From: Lachnospiraceae bacterium | GTDB taxonomy: Bacteria > Bacillota > Clostridia > Lachnospirales > Lachnospiraceae | Direction: 5' to 3' | Assembly (NCBI GenBank): GCA_014804285.1 | Contig: JAAVAA010000079.1 | Span: 39,094-68,932, forward strand | Length of the DNA: 29,839 bases | In this document: positions 29,768 to 29,839 of the stretch, piece after piece | Layout of the letters: each line of letters opens with the position of its first letter | How positions within the stretch are numbered: the stretch's first letter is position 1 | Notes under the pieces: model-generated | Told to the model about the DNA's origin: nothing | The model's input: the letters and a program-made list of their open reading frames with translations, nothing else | The model's database searches: none | Program-made: the position numbers and the translations under genes

Positions 29768-29839
29768 CTATTCCTTTTTCATCTTATTATAGTTCTCCTC
29801 TGTAAGCTCCTCTTCTTCCATATAAGGTACACCATTGCG
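29768..29839 (-). CDS. C-terminal end of an unknown protein, 5' part outside window
   Basis: The minus strand from the right edge is open for 23 codons to TAG at 29770-29768, ending NGVPYMEEEELTEENYNKMK then KE. A strong terminator lies 55 bp beyond, which supports a real gene end. The tail is acidic and helical. No family can be assigned from this little sequence. Confidence 0.5.
   Translation of the reverse strand, partial: RNGVPYMEEEELTEENYNKMKKE

Overview
The window looks like chromosome from a low-to-mid GC Firmicute of the class Clostridia, most likely Lachnospiraceae (Clostridium cluster XIVa). I base this on strong AGGAGG-type ribosome binding sites, short GC-rich hairpin terminators, and a gene set (CD3324-type helix-turn-helix, DUF5692-like membrane protein, DUF4143 ATPase, BlaI/BlaR1-type pair, MalF/MalG permeases with a large lipoprotein) typical of gut Clostridia. 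The assignment is inference. I see no rRNA, tRNA, CRISPR array, transposase or phage gene.

Layout, left to right. (1) 1-5232, mostly minus strand: an ECF sigma factor followed by a membrane protein cut by the window edge; a helix-turn-helix/PD-(D/E)XK nuclease-like protein; a half-size ABC exporter; a lipoprotein; and an ArsR-like regulator. A decayed second copy of the nuclease-like gene lies on the other side of the ABC gene. (2) 5260-6690, plus strand: an MFS efflux gene divergent from the ArsR-like regulator, with back-to-back promoters and a structured leader. (3) 6749-12530, minus strand: an operon of a large propeller-type solute-binding lipoprotein, two sugar-type permeases and an HlyD-like adaptor, preceded by two BlaI-type operators. 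(4) 12564-14268, plus strand: a Nudix hydrolase overlapping a YcaQ-like DNA-repair protein. (5) 14277-16984, minus strand: a CD3324/ParB-like fusion, then a tight trio of TrmH-type RNA methyltransferase, ParB-like protein and zinc-ribbon P-loop protein. (6) 17131-19217, minus strand: a BlaI repressor and BlaR1-like M56 sensor protease with the third operator copy. (7) 19280-21133: a DUF4143 ATPase with a duplicated box upstream, and a divergent 84-residue protein. (8) 21197-27979, minus strand: a five-gene operon of HypB, a 928-residue Fe-S/FAD oxidoreductase, HypA, a Trp-rich membrane protein and a secreted protein with an EF-Tu domain-2-like barrel. (9) 28014-29839, minus strand, clearly AT-richer: a second ABC exporter and the end of an unknown gene.

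How they work together. The BlaI/BlaR1 pair probably controls itself and also, through two matching operators, the solute-binding protein/permease/HlyD operon about 5-7 kb away. The HypB/HypA operon has nickel-insertion factors but no hydrogenase, urease or other Hyp proteins in view, so it may mature an unrecognised metal enzyme, possibly involving its own oxidoreductase. The methyltransferase/ParB-like/P-loop trio next to a degenerate ParB-like fusion is a second candidate for an undescribed system. These functional links are inference; the gene order, motifs and repeats are visible in the sequence.
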